From JAYOEY01 sp038120295 (lineage in GTDB: Bacteria > Pseudomonadota > Alphaproteobacteria > MPNO01 > UBA2964): DNA of 22,726 bases. The DNA lies in contig JAYOLL010000039.1 of assembly GCA_038120295.1 (NCBI GenBank), forward strand, positions 1-22,726, read 5' to 3'. Made by a program: the position numbers and the translations under genes. This document shows positions 5,760 through 13,982 of this stretch, in pieces; the first letter of the stretch is position 1, and every line of letters begins with the position of its first letter. The notes below the pieces were generated by a model. The model did no database searches. It was not told the origin of the DNA and was given only the letters and a program-made list of their open reading frames with translations.

Positions 5760-7469
5760 ATGGATACCGCGACACCGAATACGCTCGACGGCGGGGAAGC
5801 CGTCGTCCAGGGATTCCGCAGCCTCGGGCTCGATTACGTCATGGCCTCGCCCGGTTCCGAATGGGGCGGCGTGTGGGAGGCCTTCGCACGCCAGAAGATA
5901 TCCAATTCGCCTGGCCCGAGCTATCTGAGCTGCGCGCACGAGACGCTCGCGGTCGATCTCGCCATCGGTTACACGGTGGTTACAGGCCGGATGCAGGCGG
6001 TCATGCTGCATACCGGTGTCGGATTGCTGCAGGGCGCGGTCGGGATCGACGGGGCGAACCGGCTCGGCATCCCGATGGTGGTGCTGTCGGGCGAGGCGCT
6101 GACCTATGGCGAGAAGGCCGGATTCAATCCCGGCGCGCAGTGGCAGGCCAACCTGTCGGTGGTCGGCAGTCCGCATCGGCTGGCTGAACCCATCGTCAAA
6201 TGGTCGACCCAGGCGTCCAGCACCGAAACCGTCTACCAGCAGGTCGTCGCCGCCGGCGAGCTGGCGCAGCGGACGCCGACCGGCCCGACCTATCTCGGCG
6301 TGCCGATCGAGACGCAGCTCAACGAATGGACGCCGCCGGACAGTTTTCGCGACGCGCCGCCGCCATCGAAGCCGCACGCGCCGCTCGCCGAGATCGATAC
6401 GCTGGCGAAGATGCTGGCCGAAGCGAAGAATCCGGCCATCGTCGCCGAGGCGGCCGGGCGCGAGCCCGAGGGTTTCCAGGCGCTGGTCGAGCTTGCCGAA
6501 CTGTTCGGCCTGCCGGTGGTGGCCGGGGCGCAGACCAACTGGAACAGCTTCCCCAAGGATCATCCGCTGTTCGTCGGGTTCGGCCAGCCGGAATTCCTCG
6601 ATGAGTGCGATCTGATCGTCACTATCCGTTGCCGCGGTCCGTGGAACCCGCCCAGCAATAAACCGAAGAACGCTAAGATCGTCGCTATCGACGAGACCCC
6701 GTTTCGCTCCTTCATGGTTCATCACGCGGCGCAGGCGGAGATGTTCCTTGAGGGCGACGCGGTGCAGACCATGCGTCTGCTGGCCGATGCGCTGCGCGCC
6801 AACGGCATTGACGGCGCGGCGGTCGCTGCCCGCAAGGAGCGCTGGGGCGCGGAACACGAAAAACTTGCCGCCGCCAACCGCGAAGCGGTCGCCAGGGTGG
6901 CCGGGAACGGGAAAATTCATCCGATCACCCTGTTCAACGCGTTGGGCGAGAACCTACCCGCCGATACGTTCTATGTAGACGAGACCATCACCCATCGCGG
7001 CCTGCTGGTCCGGCACCTCAACAACAACCTGCCGCATACCTATTTCCGCCCGATGGGCGGGCTGGGGCAGGGGCTCGGTGTGTCGCTCGGCGTCAAGCTT
7101 GCGGCCAAGGAACGACCGGTCGTGCTGGTCGTCGGGGACGGGTCGTTCATGTACAACCCGGTGATCCAGAGCCTCGCCTTCTCGCATCACGAGGGCCTGC
7201 CGATCATGGTCATTGTGTCGAACAACAACGGCTACAACGCCATGAAGAAGGAGCACGCCGCGTTCTACCCGCAGGGAGTGTCGGCGGACAACAACCTCTA
7301 TTTCGGCCACCCTGTGACCGACCTCGAATACTCGGAATTGCCGAAGCTGTTTGGTGGTTACGGCAGGCGCGTCGAGAAAGCCGACGAACTGGCCGACGCG
7401 CTGAAGGGCGGGCTGGAGGCGATCAACAGCGGCAGGACCGCGCTGCTGAACGTGATGGTCGACCCGTAA
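5760..7469 (+). CDS. ThDP-dependent enzyme of the acetolactate synthase/benzoylformate decarboxylase superfamily
   Basis: 569-aa thiamine-diphosphate enzyme with the normal three-domain order: Pyr domain (about 1-180) with the activating glutamate E61 in CAHETLAVD, a central domain (about 200-345), and the PP domain (about 370-569) with the ThDP/Mg motif G459-D-G-S-F ... N488-N-N. AGGGAG seven bases before ATG 5760 supports this start. It is not a plain IlvB: the sequence differs in the regions around SPGSEWGGVWEA and NAMKKEHAAFYP, and no small regulatory subunit gene is adjacent. It likely acts on a 2-oxo acid, as decarboxylase or carboligase. The neighbouring LigB remnant hints at aromatic catabolism, but that is inference. 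No promoter could be pinned down. It converges on the MCP gene with 36 nt between stops. Confidence 0.8.
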   Translation: MDTATPNTLDGGEAVVQGFRSLGLDYVMASPGSEWGGVWEAFARQKISNSPGPSYLSCAHETLAVDLAIGYTVVTGRMQAVMLHTGVGLLQGAVGIDGANRLGIPMVVLSGEALTYGEKAGFNPGAQWQANLSVVGSPHRLAEPIVKWSTQASSTETVYQQVVAAGELAQRTPTGPTYLGVPIETQLNEWTPPDSFRDAPPPSKPHAPLAEIDTLAKMLAEAKNPAIVAEAAGREPEGFQALVELAELFGLPVVAGAQTNWNSFPKDHPLFVGFGQPEFLDECDLIVTIRCRGPWNPPSNKPKNAKIVAIDETPFRSFMVHHAAQAEMFLEGDAVQTMRLLADALRANGIDGAAVAARKERWGAEHEKLAAANREAVARVAGNGKIHPITLFNALGENLPADTFYVDETITHRGLLVRHLNNNLPHTYFRPMGGLGQGLGVSLGVKLAAKERPVVLVVGDGSFMYNPVIQSLAFSHHEGLPIMVIVSNNNGYNAMKKEHAAFYPQGVSADNNLYFGHPVTDLEYSELPKLFGGYGRRVEKADELADALKGGLEAINSGRTALLNVMVDP

Positions 7470-7485
7470 GGAGGGCCGGTACGAC

Positions 7486-7499
7486 GCCGCGCCAGCGGC
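7486..7499. terminator. Small GC hairpin between convergent genes, possible shared terminator
   Basis: GCCGC-GCCA-GCGGC stem-loop in the 36-base gap between the ThDP enzyme and the MCP gene, with an outer GGGCCG/CGGCCC pair (7473-7501) as an alternative fold. No U-run on either strand, so intrinsic termination is doubtful. Confidence 0.2.
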
Positions 7500-7505
7500 C
7501 CCTGA

Positions 7506-9521
7506 TCAGGCCGCCCGGACCTGTTTGAGGAAGGTGTTGACTTCTTCGCGTAACGACTCGCCCTGCTGGGCGAGCGCGTTCGCGGCGTCGAGCATCTGGT
7601 TCGAGGCAGTCCGGTTTGCGCCGGCGGCATCGGTGACTTCCGTGATGTTGCTGGAGACTTCCTGCGTACCTGTCGCCGCCTGCTGAACCGAACCAGCGAT
7701 TTCGCGGGTCGCTGAACCCTGTTCTTTCACCGCATTCGCGATCGATCCTGCGATGTCGCTGACCCGGTCGATTGTCGTGCCGATGCCCTTGATCGCGTTC
7801 ACCGTGTCGGTCGTCGCATCCTGCATGGTGGCGATCTGACCGCCTATTTCCTCGGTCGCCTTGGCGGTCTGGTTGGCCAGAGATTTGACCTCGGAAGCAA
7901 CGACGGCGAATCCCTTGCCGGCTTCACCCGCCCGCGCGGCTTCGATTGTCGCGTTGAGCGCCAGCAGGTTCGTCTGTGACGCGATATCGTTAATCAGCTC
8001 AACGATATCGCCGATTTTTTGAGCGGCGCTTGCAAGCCCTTCGACCTTTTCGTTGGCAGCGCGCGCTTCTTCCATGGCGCCCTGAGAGATTCGGTTGCTT
8101 TCCGATACCTGACGGTCGATTTCCTGGATCGATGCCGAGAGTTCCTCGGCTGCGCTGGCCACGGTCTGGACATTGTGCGTTGCGCCGCCCGCCGCTTCCG
8201 CCACAGCGCTGGCGCGCTGACTGGTAAGTTCGGCGGAGGATGACATGGCGGCGGCCGAAGACTGCATTTCACTGGCGGCGGCGCCGACCGTATCGAGCGC
8301 GGCGGCGACCTTGTTCTCGAATTCGGTTATAAGCGATTCGACATAGGCGGCGCGACGCTCGCGGTCTTCGGCCTGTTTCCGGCGCTCCTCCGCTTCCTCA
8401 CGTTCGGCGGCGAGCTTTTCGGCTTCCTGTTGCCTTTCTGCTCTAAGAGCTTCTTCGCGGTCTTCAGCGCTCCTGTTCTCTTCGCGGAGACGTTCGGTTT
8501 CCAGCAGCTTTTCCCTGAAATGGTTGATTGCCTGGCCGAGGGCCCCGATCTCGTCCTGCGAGCGCACCTCGACCTCCACAGACAGGTCTCCTTCCGTCAG
8601 GCGCTGCAGCGAATCGATCGATGCGCCGAGCGGAGAGAATGCGCGGAGCAGGTAAAAGTACAAGAGCCCGGCGGCGGCCAGAATAAGCCCGGCCAGAATG
8701 GCGTAAGAAGCGAACTGGAGAGATTTCTGTTCGGAGACCGCTTCGGTTACGTCCTTGATCGAGATCAGGCGCGGCGCCGATTCGCCCGTCAGACCGGGCA
8801 GGAAGTTCGATCGGACCGATGAGTATTTTCCGTCCGTTTCCGCGACCGAGTAGGTGGTTGCTCCACGTGTCGCAGGAGAGCTCGTGATCGTTTCAGGAAG
8901 GTCCGGCGTCAGCGTCTTCTCGACCGAGCCGTCGGCGCTGACCAGAAACACCTGGGACCCGTCCGCTTCGGCGAATTCTTTCATCAGGACGGCTATATCG
9001 CGACCGAATACGCCGACCCCGACGGGTTTCCCGCGAAACAGAAGCGGCGTGGCGACATTGAGGACAACAGCGCCGTCCGGGTCACGCGTCAGCCCGAACA
9101 TGATCTTGCGGGTCTGCAGCGCGATGTTCGCGAATTCGCCGACGGTCTTGCCTTCAAGACCCTCTGCGCTTCCCAGCATGATGGTGCCGGACAGCCCCGC
9201 GATTGACAGCCGGTCGATGGTCCCGTCGGCCGTCAGGCGGTTGACGGTGCCTAAAGTACTTTCCTTGAGAAGCGCCGTGTCGCCTGCCCGCAGAGCCTCT
9301 ATGGCTTCGCGGTTTTTCGTCAAACCGCGGATCGCTCCCCGCATTCTGGCCTGCTGTCCGTTTACGATCTTCCTGAACAGGAGGTCGTTTCCGCTCAGTA
9401 CGGCCTCGGTAAACCGTTTCTCCGCTTCTTTCTCGGCCAGATGAGAGGCGCCGATCAGGAGGGCTGACACGCCGAGAAGGGCGGCGCCGGCGGCGATTAC
9501 AATGCGGGTGCTAAGAGACAT
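7506..9521 (-). CDS. Methyl-accepting chemotaxis protein with periplasmic Cache-like sensor
   Basis: 671-aa transmembrane chemoreceptor. TM1 at about 6-27, a periplasmic sensor at 28-270 that looks like a Cache-type fold (GTIDRLSIAGLSG, then a second half near 190-260), TM2 at 272-293, HAMP at about 294-347 (FSPLGASIDSLQRLTEGDL), a charged coiled coil at 340-395 rich in Glu/Arg, then the signalling domain with the conserved hairpin tip near 512-549 (DIASQTNLLALNATIEAARA). It would control CheA through CheW; no other che gene is in the window. There is no obvious C-terminal CheR-tethering pentapeptide. It starts 27 nt after the rhodanese stop on the same strand, so the two are probably co-transcribed. 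Ligand unknown. Confidence 0.93.
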   Translation of the reverse strand: MSLSTRIVIAAGAALLGVSALLIGASHLAEKEAEKRFTEAVLSGNDLLFRKIVNGQQARMRGAIRGLTKNREAIEALRAGDTALLKESTLGTVNRLTADGTIDRLSIAGLSGTIMLGSAEGLEGKTVGEFANIALQTRKIMFGLTRDPDGAVVLNVATPLLFRGKPVGVGVFGRDIAVLMKEFAEADGSQVFLVSADGSVEKTLTPDLPETITSSPATRGATTYSVAETDGKYSSVRSNFLPGLTGESAPRLISIKDVTEAVSEQKSLQFASYAILAGLILAAAGLLYFYLLRAFSPLGASIDSLQRLTEGDLSVEVEVRSQDEIGALGQAINHFREKLLETERLREENRSAEDREEALRAERQQEAEKLAAEREEAEERRKQAEDRERRAAYVESLITEFENKVAAALDTVGAAASEMQSSAAAMSSSAELTSQRASAVAEAAGGATHNVQTVASAAEELSASIQEIDRQVSESNRISQGAMEEARAANEKVEGLASAAQKIGDIVELINDIASQTNLLALNATIEAARAGEAGKGFAVVASEVKSLANQTAKATEEIGGQIATMQDATTDTVNAIKGIGTTIDRVSDIAGSIANAVKEQGSATREIAGSVQQAATGTQEVSSNITEVTDAAGANRTASNQMLDAANALAQQGESLREEVNTFLKQVRAA

Positions 9522-9548
9522 GAGCGATCCGTAGTTTGCGAGTTCCGA

Positions 9549-9962
9549 TTATTCGACCGGGTTGCCTGCCTTCTTCCAGGACGGGAAGCCGGTGCGGAAG
9601 AAATAGACCTTCTTCCAGCCCCAGGAGACCGCCTTCTTGCAGCCTTCGGAGGAGCGCAGGCAGCTCGGCCCGTTGCAGTAGATAACGACTTCCTTGTCCT
9701 GAGCGGCGACCTTCATCAGGGAGTCCTTGTTAAAGGTCTTCTTGAGGTTCAGGTGGACGGCGCCCGGAATCCGACCGGCATTCCAGTCGGCGTCGCTGCG
9801 CGAATCGACAAAAGGCACGCCTTTTTCGAACAGGGCTTTGGCTTCGTCGACTGAGACGGTTTTGGCGCCGGGAATCGTTTTAGGCGAGGTTTCCTTGGCG
9901 GAAGCCGGACCGGAAACGAAAAGAAGAGCGCAGAAGAAAGGCGCAAGAATGCGTTTAATCAT
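9549..9962 (-). CDS. Secreted single-domain rhodanese-like protein
   Basis: 137-aa protein. The ATG at 9962 (MIKRILAPFF) has GGAG eight bases upstream and gives a clean signal peptide with a predicted cut after A-S-A22, so the product is probably periplasmic; a longer upstream frame lacks this logic. The mature part is one rhodanese domain: VDSRSDADWNAGRIPGAVHL at 52-71 and an active-site loop C96-N-G-P-S-C101-L-R-S, the variant with two cysteines. C96 is the likely persulfide-carrying cysteine. Rhodaneses move sulfane sulfur, for example from thiosulfate to a thiol or cyanide. It lies directly upstream of the MCP gene. A link to the sulfur genes in the left part of the window is plausible but unproven. 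Confidence 0.85.
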   Translation of the reverse strand: MIKRILAPFFCALLFVSGPASAKETSPKTIPGAKTVSVDEAKALFEKGVPFVDSRSDADWNAGRIPGAVHLNLKKTFNKDSLMKVAAQDKEVVIYCNGPSCLRSSEGCKKAVSWGWKKVYFFRTGFPSWKKAGNPVE

Positions 9963-10178
9963 GTTGAGGTCTCCACTGGTAACGTTCCTTCCCCCGAAAG
10001 CCATTCGATGCAGACGTCCCCGCCGGCAAACGATTGCTACAGGCAAAAAGTAAACGAAGACTTGATTTCCCGGGTGGTTGCTCGATCAAACAACACTTGG
10101 TGGGACGAGGTCAGCGCAGAAGAATGCGCGATCCCGCTTCAGGGCTTCCTTGAGAGCGCGGCCCCTGTCGGTTGCGGT
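9963..10178. other. Intergenic region upstream of the rhodanese gene
   Basis: 216 bases between the trmJ stop and the rhodanese start. The only structure seen is a weak inverted repeat GCGCA/TGCGC (10114-10129, 6-base loop) without a U-run. It should contain the promoter of the rhodanese-MCP pair on the minus strand; no good -35/-10 pair was found. Confidence 0.35.
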
Positions 10179-10976
10179 TCAACTGTTTTCAGGCCGTCGC
10201 CACTTTTTCTCCGCCAGCGCGACGATTACGCCGCGAAGCGTCCGAACTTCCTGCTCGTTGAGCCGCGCGCGGTTGAAGATGTTGCGGATGTTGCGGATCA
10301 TGCGCGGACGTTTTTCGGCGACGCGCAGGAAACCGCCTGCCTCCAGCTCGCCTTCGAGATGTTCGTAGAACCCGACCAGCTCTTCCTGGGTCGCCAGCCG
10401 CGCGCCGAACCCCTTACGGCGGGTCTCTTTCGGAACTTCGATGTCGCCCGCCATGCGCCACTCGTATGAGATCAGCAGCACTGTCTGCGCGAGGTTGAGC
10501 GACGAAAAGGCCGGGTTGGTCGGAATCGTCAGCAACGTGTCGGCCAGCGCCAGATCGTCATTGTGAAGTCCGGCACGCTCGCCGCCGAACAGGACGCCCC
10601 ATTTTTCTCCGGCGGCGACGCCCTGACGTGCCTCTGTCGCCCAGCCGCGCGCATCGATTACGTCCTTCGCCATATCGCGCAGTCGGGCGGTCGTCGCAGC
10701 GACACGCTGCAGGTCCGCGATGGCCTCTTCCGTGCTATCGAAAATGCCGGCCTTCTCCAGCAGGGGATGTGCGCCCACCGATGCGCTGATCGCCTTCGCG
10801 TTGGGCCATTTGCCGCGCGGCCGCACGAGCCGCAGGTCGGTCAGCGCGCAGTTCATCATGGCGCGCGCAGCCATGCCGATATTCTCGCCGAGCTGCGGCT
10901 TGACGAGAATAATCGCCGGTCCGCCGCCCTCGGTTCGTTCGAGCGCCTTGCGCTTGCTGGGTTGGGGATTCGCCAT
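10179..10976 (-). CDS. trmJ: tRNA (cytidine/uridine-32-2'-O)-methyltransferase, SPOUT family
   Basis: 265-aa SpoU/TrmH-type RNA methyltransferase that matches TrmJ, which 2'-O-methylates position 32 in the tRNA anticodon loop using S-adenosylmethionine. The three SPOUT motifs are visible: N32-I-G-M-A-A-R38, G131-G-E-R-A-G-L137 and I151-P-T-N-P-A-F-S-S-L-N-L-A-Q. The C-terminal part (from about 190) is the helical extension seen in TrmJ. The N-terminal 18 residues are extra and basic. It lies 13 nt after cimA and is the last gene of the nadE-cysS-cimA-trmJ row. Ribosome site is poor, which fits translational coupling. Confidence 0.9.
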   Translation of the reverse strand: MANPQPSKRKALERTEGGGPAIILVKPQLGENIGMAARAMMNCALTDLRLVRPRGKWPNAKAISASVGAHPLLEKAGIFDSTEEAIADLQRVAATTARLRDMAKDVIDARGWATEARQGVAAGEKWGVLFGGERAGLHNDDLALADTLLTIPTNPAFSSLNLAQTVLLISYEWRMAGDIEVPKETRRKGFGARLATQEELVGFYEHLEGELEAGGFLRVAEKRPRMIRNIRNIFNRARLNEQEVRTLRGVIVALAEKKWRRPENS

Positions 10977-10989
10977 CCGATGGCTCGCG

Positions 10990-12582
10990 TCAGGCGGCGG
11001 TCGCGCCGTCGCGAAAGAGCTTGTAGGTCAGCGCGTCGTGCAGCGCGTTGTAGGAAGCGTCGATCACGTTGGCGGAGACGCCGACCGTCGACCAGCGGCG
11101 TCCTTCGCCATCCTCGCTCTCGATCATGACGCGCGTTACCGCGCCGGTGCCGCCGCCCGGTGTCAGGATGCGTACCTTGTAGTCGACGAGCTGCATGTCG
11201 GCGAGCTGCGGATAAACGGCGTCGAGCGCCCGGCGCAGCGCGTTGTCGAGCGCGTTGACCGGACCGTTGCCTTCAGCGACCGTCATATAATCGTTTTCGC
11301 CGATATCCATCTTGATGGTGGCTTCCGAAAGCGTTACGAGCTCGCCCCGTGCGTTCCAGCGCCGTTCGTCCATCACGCGGAAGCTGCGCAGCGTAAAATA
11401 TTCCGGTACGGATTCGAGGGCGCGGCGTGCCAGTAGCTCGAAACTCGCCTCCGCCCCGTCATAGGCATAGCCTTCATGCTCGCGCTGTTTCACGTCTTCA
11501 AGAAGCCGGTTCAGCTTCGGGTTCTTCGGATCGACTTCCAGCCCGATCTCGCGAAACAGGGCCAGCACGTTGGACCGGCCCGACTGGTCGGAGACCACGA
11601 TGTGGCGTTCGTTGCCCACAACCGTCGGGTCGACATGCTCGTAGGTGCGCGGGTCCTTTTCGATAGCCGACACGTGCAGCCCGCCCTTATGCGCGAAGGC
11701 GCGCTCGCCGACATAGGCCGCACCGGCGTTCGGGGCGCGGTTGAGCCGGTCGTCGAGGAAGCGCGACAGGTGGGTCAGCCGGGAGAGGTCTTCTTCGCTC
11801 ATCCCCGTGTCGTAGCCCATTTTCACCTGCAGCGACGGGATGATCGAAATCAGGTTGGCGTTGCCGCAGCGCTCGCCGAGCCCGTTGAGCGTGCCCTGGA
11901 CCTGGCGCGCGCCGGCCCGGACGGCGGCGAGTGAATTGGCGACGGCGTTGCCGGTATCGTCATGGCAGTGAATGCCCAGGCGATCCCCCGGGACATGCTT
12001 TGCGACTTCGCCGACGATACGCTCGATCTCGTCCGGCAGCGTACCGCCATTGGTGTCGCACAGCACGATCCAGCGCGCGCCCGCCTCATGCGCAGCCCTG
12101 ACGCAGGCGAGGGCGAAGTCAGGGTTTTCCTTGTAGCCGTCGAAGAAATGCTCCGCGTCGAACACCGCCTCATCGGCGCGGTCTGCGGCCAGCGCGATGC
12201 TGTCGCGGATCATTTCGAGGTTCTCGTCGAGGTCTACGCCGAGGGCGACTTGCGCATGGAAATCCCACGTCTTGCCGACCAGGCAGATGACGCTGGTCTT
12301 CGCCGCCAGCACGGCGGTCAGGCCCGGATCGTTCTCGGCGCTGCGGCCCGAGCGTCTGGTCATGCCAAACGCCGACAGGCGCCCGCGCGAAAGCGTCGGC
12401 GGTGCGCCGAAAAAGGCATCGTCGGTCGGGTTTGCGCCGGGCCAGCCGCCTTCGACGTAATCGATCCCGACCTCGTCGAGCTCGCGCGCGATCGCGGCCT
12501 TGTCGGCCGCCGAAAAGTCGACGCCCTGCGTCTGAGCACCGTCGCGCAGCGTGGAATCGTATATGTAGACGCGGTCGCCCAT
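10990..12582 (-). CDS. cimA: (R)-citramalate synthase
   Basis: 530-aa enzyme condensing pyruvate and acetyl-CoA to citramalate, the first step of the threonine-independent isoleucine route. Start set at ATG 12582 (MGDRVYIYDS), ten bases after the cysS stop; the frame extends upstream into cysS but without family likeness. The alpha-isopropylmalate/homocitrate synthase TIM barrel shows R13-D14 in STLRDGAQTQG and the metal site H205-x-H207 in GIHCHDDTGN, then GLGERCGNANL. A LeuA-type regulatory domain occupies roughly 400-525 (MDIGENDYMTVAEGNGPVNA), so feedback inhibition by isoleucine is likely. The long form and sequence fit CimA rather than LeuA; that split rests on family memory. Confidence 0.9.
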   Translation of the reverse strand: MGDRVYIYDSTLRDGAQTQGVDFSAADKAAIARELDEVGIDYVEGGWPGANPTDDAFFGAPPTLSRGRLSAFGMTRRSGRSAENDPGLTAVLAAKTSVICLVGKTWDFHAQVALGVDLDENLEMIRDSIALAADRADEAVFDAEHFFDGYKENPDFALACVRAAHEAGARWIVLCDTNGGTLPDEIERIVGEVAKHVPGDRLGIHCHDDTGNAVANSLAAVRAGARQVQGTLNGLGERCGNANLISIIPSLQVKMGYDTGMSEEDLSRLTHLSRFLDDRLNRAPNAGAAYVGERAFAHKGGLHVSAIEKDPRTYEHVDPTVVGNERHIVVSDQSGRSNVLALFREIGLEVDPKNPKLNRLLEDVKQREHEGYAYDGAEASFELLARRALESVPEYFTLRSFRVMDERRWNARGELVTLSEATIKMDIGENDYMTVAEGNGPVNALDNALRRALDAVYPQLADMQLVDYKVRILTPGGGTGAVTRVMIESEDGEGRRWSTVGVSANVIDASYNALHDALTYKLFRDGATAA

Positions 12583-12592
12583 TTCTTTTCCG

Positions 12593-13978
12593 TCAGGTCC
12601 TCTTCCAGCTCGTGCCGCCGGGTCCATCCTCGAGCACGACGCCCATCCCCGCCAGATCGTCGCGCACCCGGTCGGCGGTGGCGAAATCCTTCGCCGCCCG
12701 CGCCGCCGCGCGTTCCTCGATCAGCGCTTCGATCTTCGAGACATCTATATCGCCGGTGTCGCCCTTGAACCAGCTTTCCGGTTCTTGCTGTAGGAGGCCG
12801 AGTAATTCTGCGTGATACTTCAATATGCGTTGAAAGGCTTCTCGTTGCCATTCTTCTTTGGTCGTAAAAATAATATTTGCCATCGCGTGCAAATAGCTAA
12901 TTGCCGCTGGAGTATTCAAATCATCCAGCAAGGCATCAACAACATGATTGCTTCCAACTTCTTCGACGATGCGAGAAGTGTCTAAGACATCCGTGCTTGC
13001 ATTTCTCAATGCCCCGTATAACCGATCTAGCTGAACCTTCGCCTCGCCCAACGACCGGAGCGAGAAATCCAGCGGCTGGCGGTAATGCGCCGACAGCAGC
13101 GCGAGCCGGATCGCTTCGCCGGGATAGTCGGCCAGCAGGTCGTGAACGGTGTGAAAATTGCCCAGCGACTTGGACATTTTCTCGCCATCGACCGTCAGGT
13201 AGCCGTTATGCATCCAGTAGCGGACGAACGGCGCTCCGCCGTGGCTACAGACCGACTGCGCTATTTCGTTTTCATGGTGCGGGAAGATCAGGTCCTGTCC
13301 GCCGCCATGGATATCGAACGTCTCACCCAGATGTGTCTCGCTCATCGCCGAGCATTCGAGATGCCAGCCGGGTCTGCCAAAGCCCCACGGGCTGTCCCAG
13401 CCCGGCTGGTCGCCGGTCGACGGCTTCCACAGCACGAAATCCGCCGGATCCTTCTTGTAGGGTGCGACTTCGACCCGGGCGCCGGCGATCAGCTCGTCCC
13501 GCGAATGGCGCGACAGCTTCCCGTACCCGTCCCACGACGGCACGTTGAACAGCACATGCCCGTCCTCGGCATAGGCGTGGCCGGCAGCGATAAGGCGCTG
13601 CATCATCGCGATCATCTGCGGAATGTGATCGGTTGCGCGCGGCTCGATATCGGGCGGCAGCGCGCCAAGCGCCTCCATGTCCTGATGGAAAGCGTTTGCG
13701 AATTTCGAGGTGATCCCGCCGATCTCGCCGTCGCTGTTGCGCGCCGCGTCGATAATCTTGTCATCCACGTCGGTAATGTTCCGGACGTAGGTGACCTTTG
13801 GATAGAGCCTGCGCAGCAGCCGGTTGAGCACGTCGAACACGACGACAGGGCGCGCATTACCGATATGGGCATAGTCGTAGACCGTCGGCCCGCACACATA
13901 GAGGCGGATATGTTCCGGATCGACCGGAACGAACGCCTCCTTCTTGCGCGTCAGCGTGTTGTGAATATGCAGCGCCAT
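12593..13978 (-). CDS. cysS: Cysteinyl-tRNA synthetase
   Basis: 461-aa class I tRNA synthetase charging tRNA-Cys. Start at ATG 13978 (MALHIHNTL), four bases after the nadE stop; an upstream extension of the frame overlaps nadE and is spurious. HIGH motif H38-I-G-N, KMSKS at 267-271, and zinc ligands C29, C209, H234 and E238 are in place. The C-terminal anticodon-binding part is present and the length is normal. Oddity: bases about 12781-13030 (residues about 316-399) are roughly 44% GC by count against well over 60% in the flanks, with A/T-ending codons, yet the protein frame is intact and family-like (ALLDDLNTPAAISYLHAMAN). This suggests a recombined segment from a different donor. Confidence 0.96.
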   Translation of the reverse strand: MALHIHNTLTRKKEAFVPVDPEHIRLYVCGPTVYDYAHIGNARPVVVFDVLNRLLRRLYPKVTYVRNITDVDDKIIDAARNSDGEIGGITSKFANAFHQDMEALGALPPDIEPRATDHIPQMIAMMQRLIAAGHAYAEDGHVLFNVPSWDGYGKLSRHSRDELIAGARVEVAPYKKDPADFVLWKPSTGDQPGWDSPWGFGRPGWHLECSAMSETHLGETFDIHGGGQDLIFPHHENEIAQSVCSHGGAPFVRYWMHNGYLTVDGEKMSKSLGNFHTVHDLLADYPGEAIRLALLSAHYRQPLDFSLRSLGEAKVQLDRLYGALRNASTDVLDTSRIVEEVGSNHVVDALLDDLNTPAAISYLHAMANIIFTTKEEWQREAFQRILKYHAELLGLLQQEPESWFKGDTGDIDVSKIEALIEERAAARAAKDFATADRVRDDLAGMGVVLEDGPGGTSWKRT

Positions 13979-13982
13979 CCCC

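Noticed and set aside
5709..6920. Open frame (403 codons) on the minus strand opposite the ThDP enzyme
   Set aside because: Antisense artefact; the ThDP motifs on the plus strand fix the coding strand.
7506..9521. Part of a larger chemotaxis gene cluster
   Set aside because: No cheA, cheW, cheR, cheB or cheY in the window; only the receptor and the rhodanese are present.
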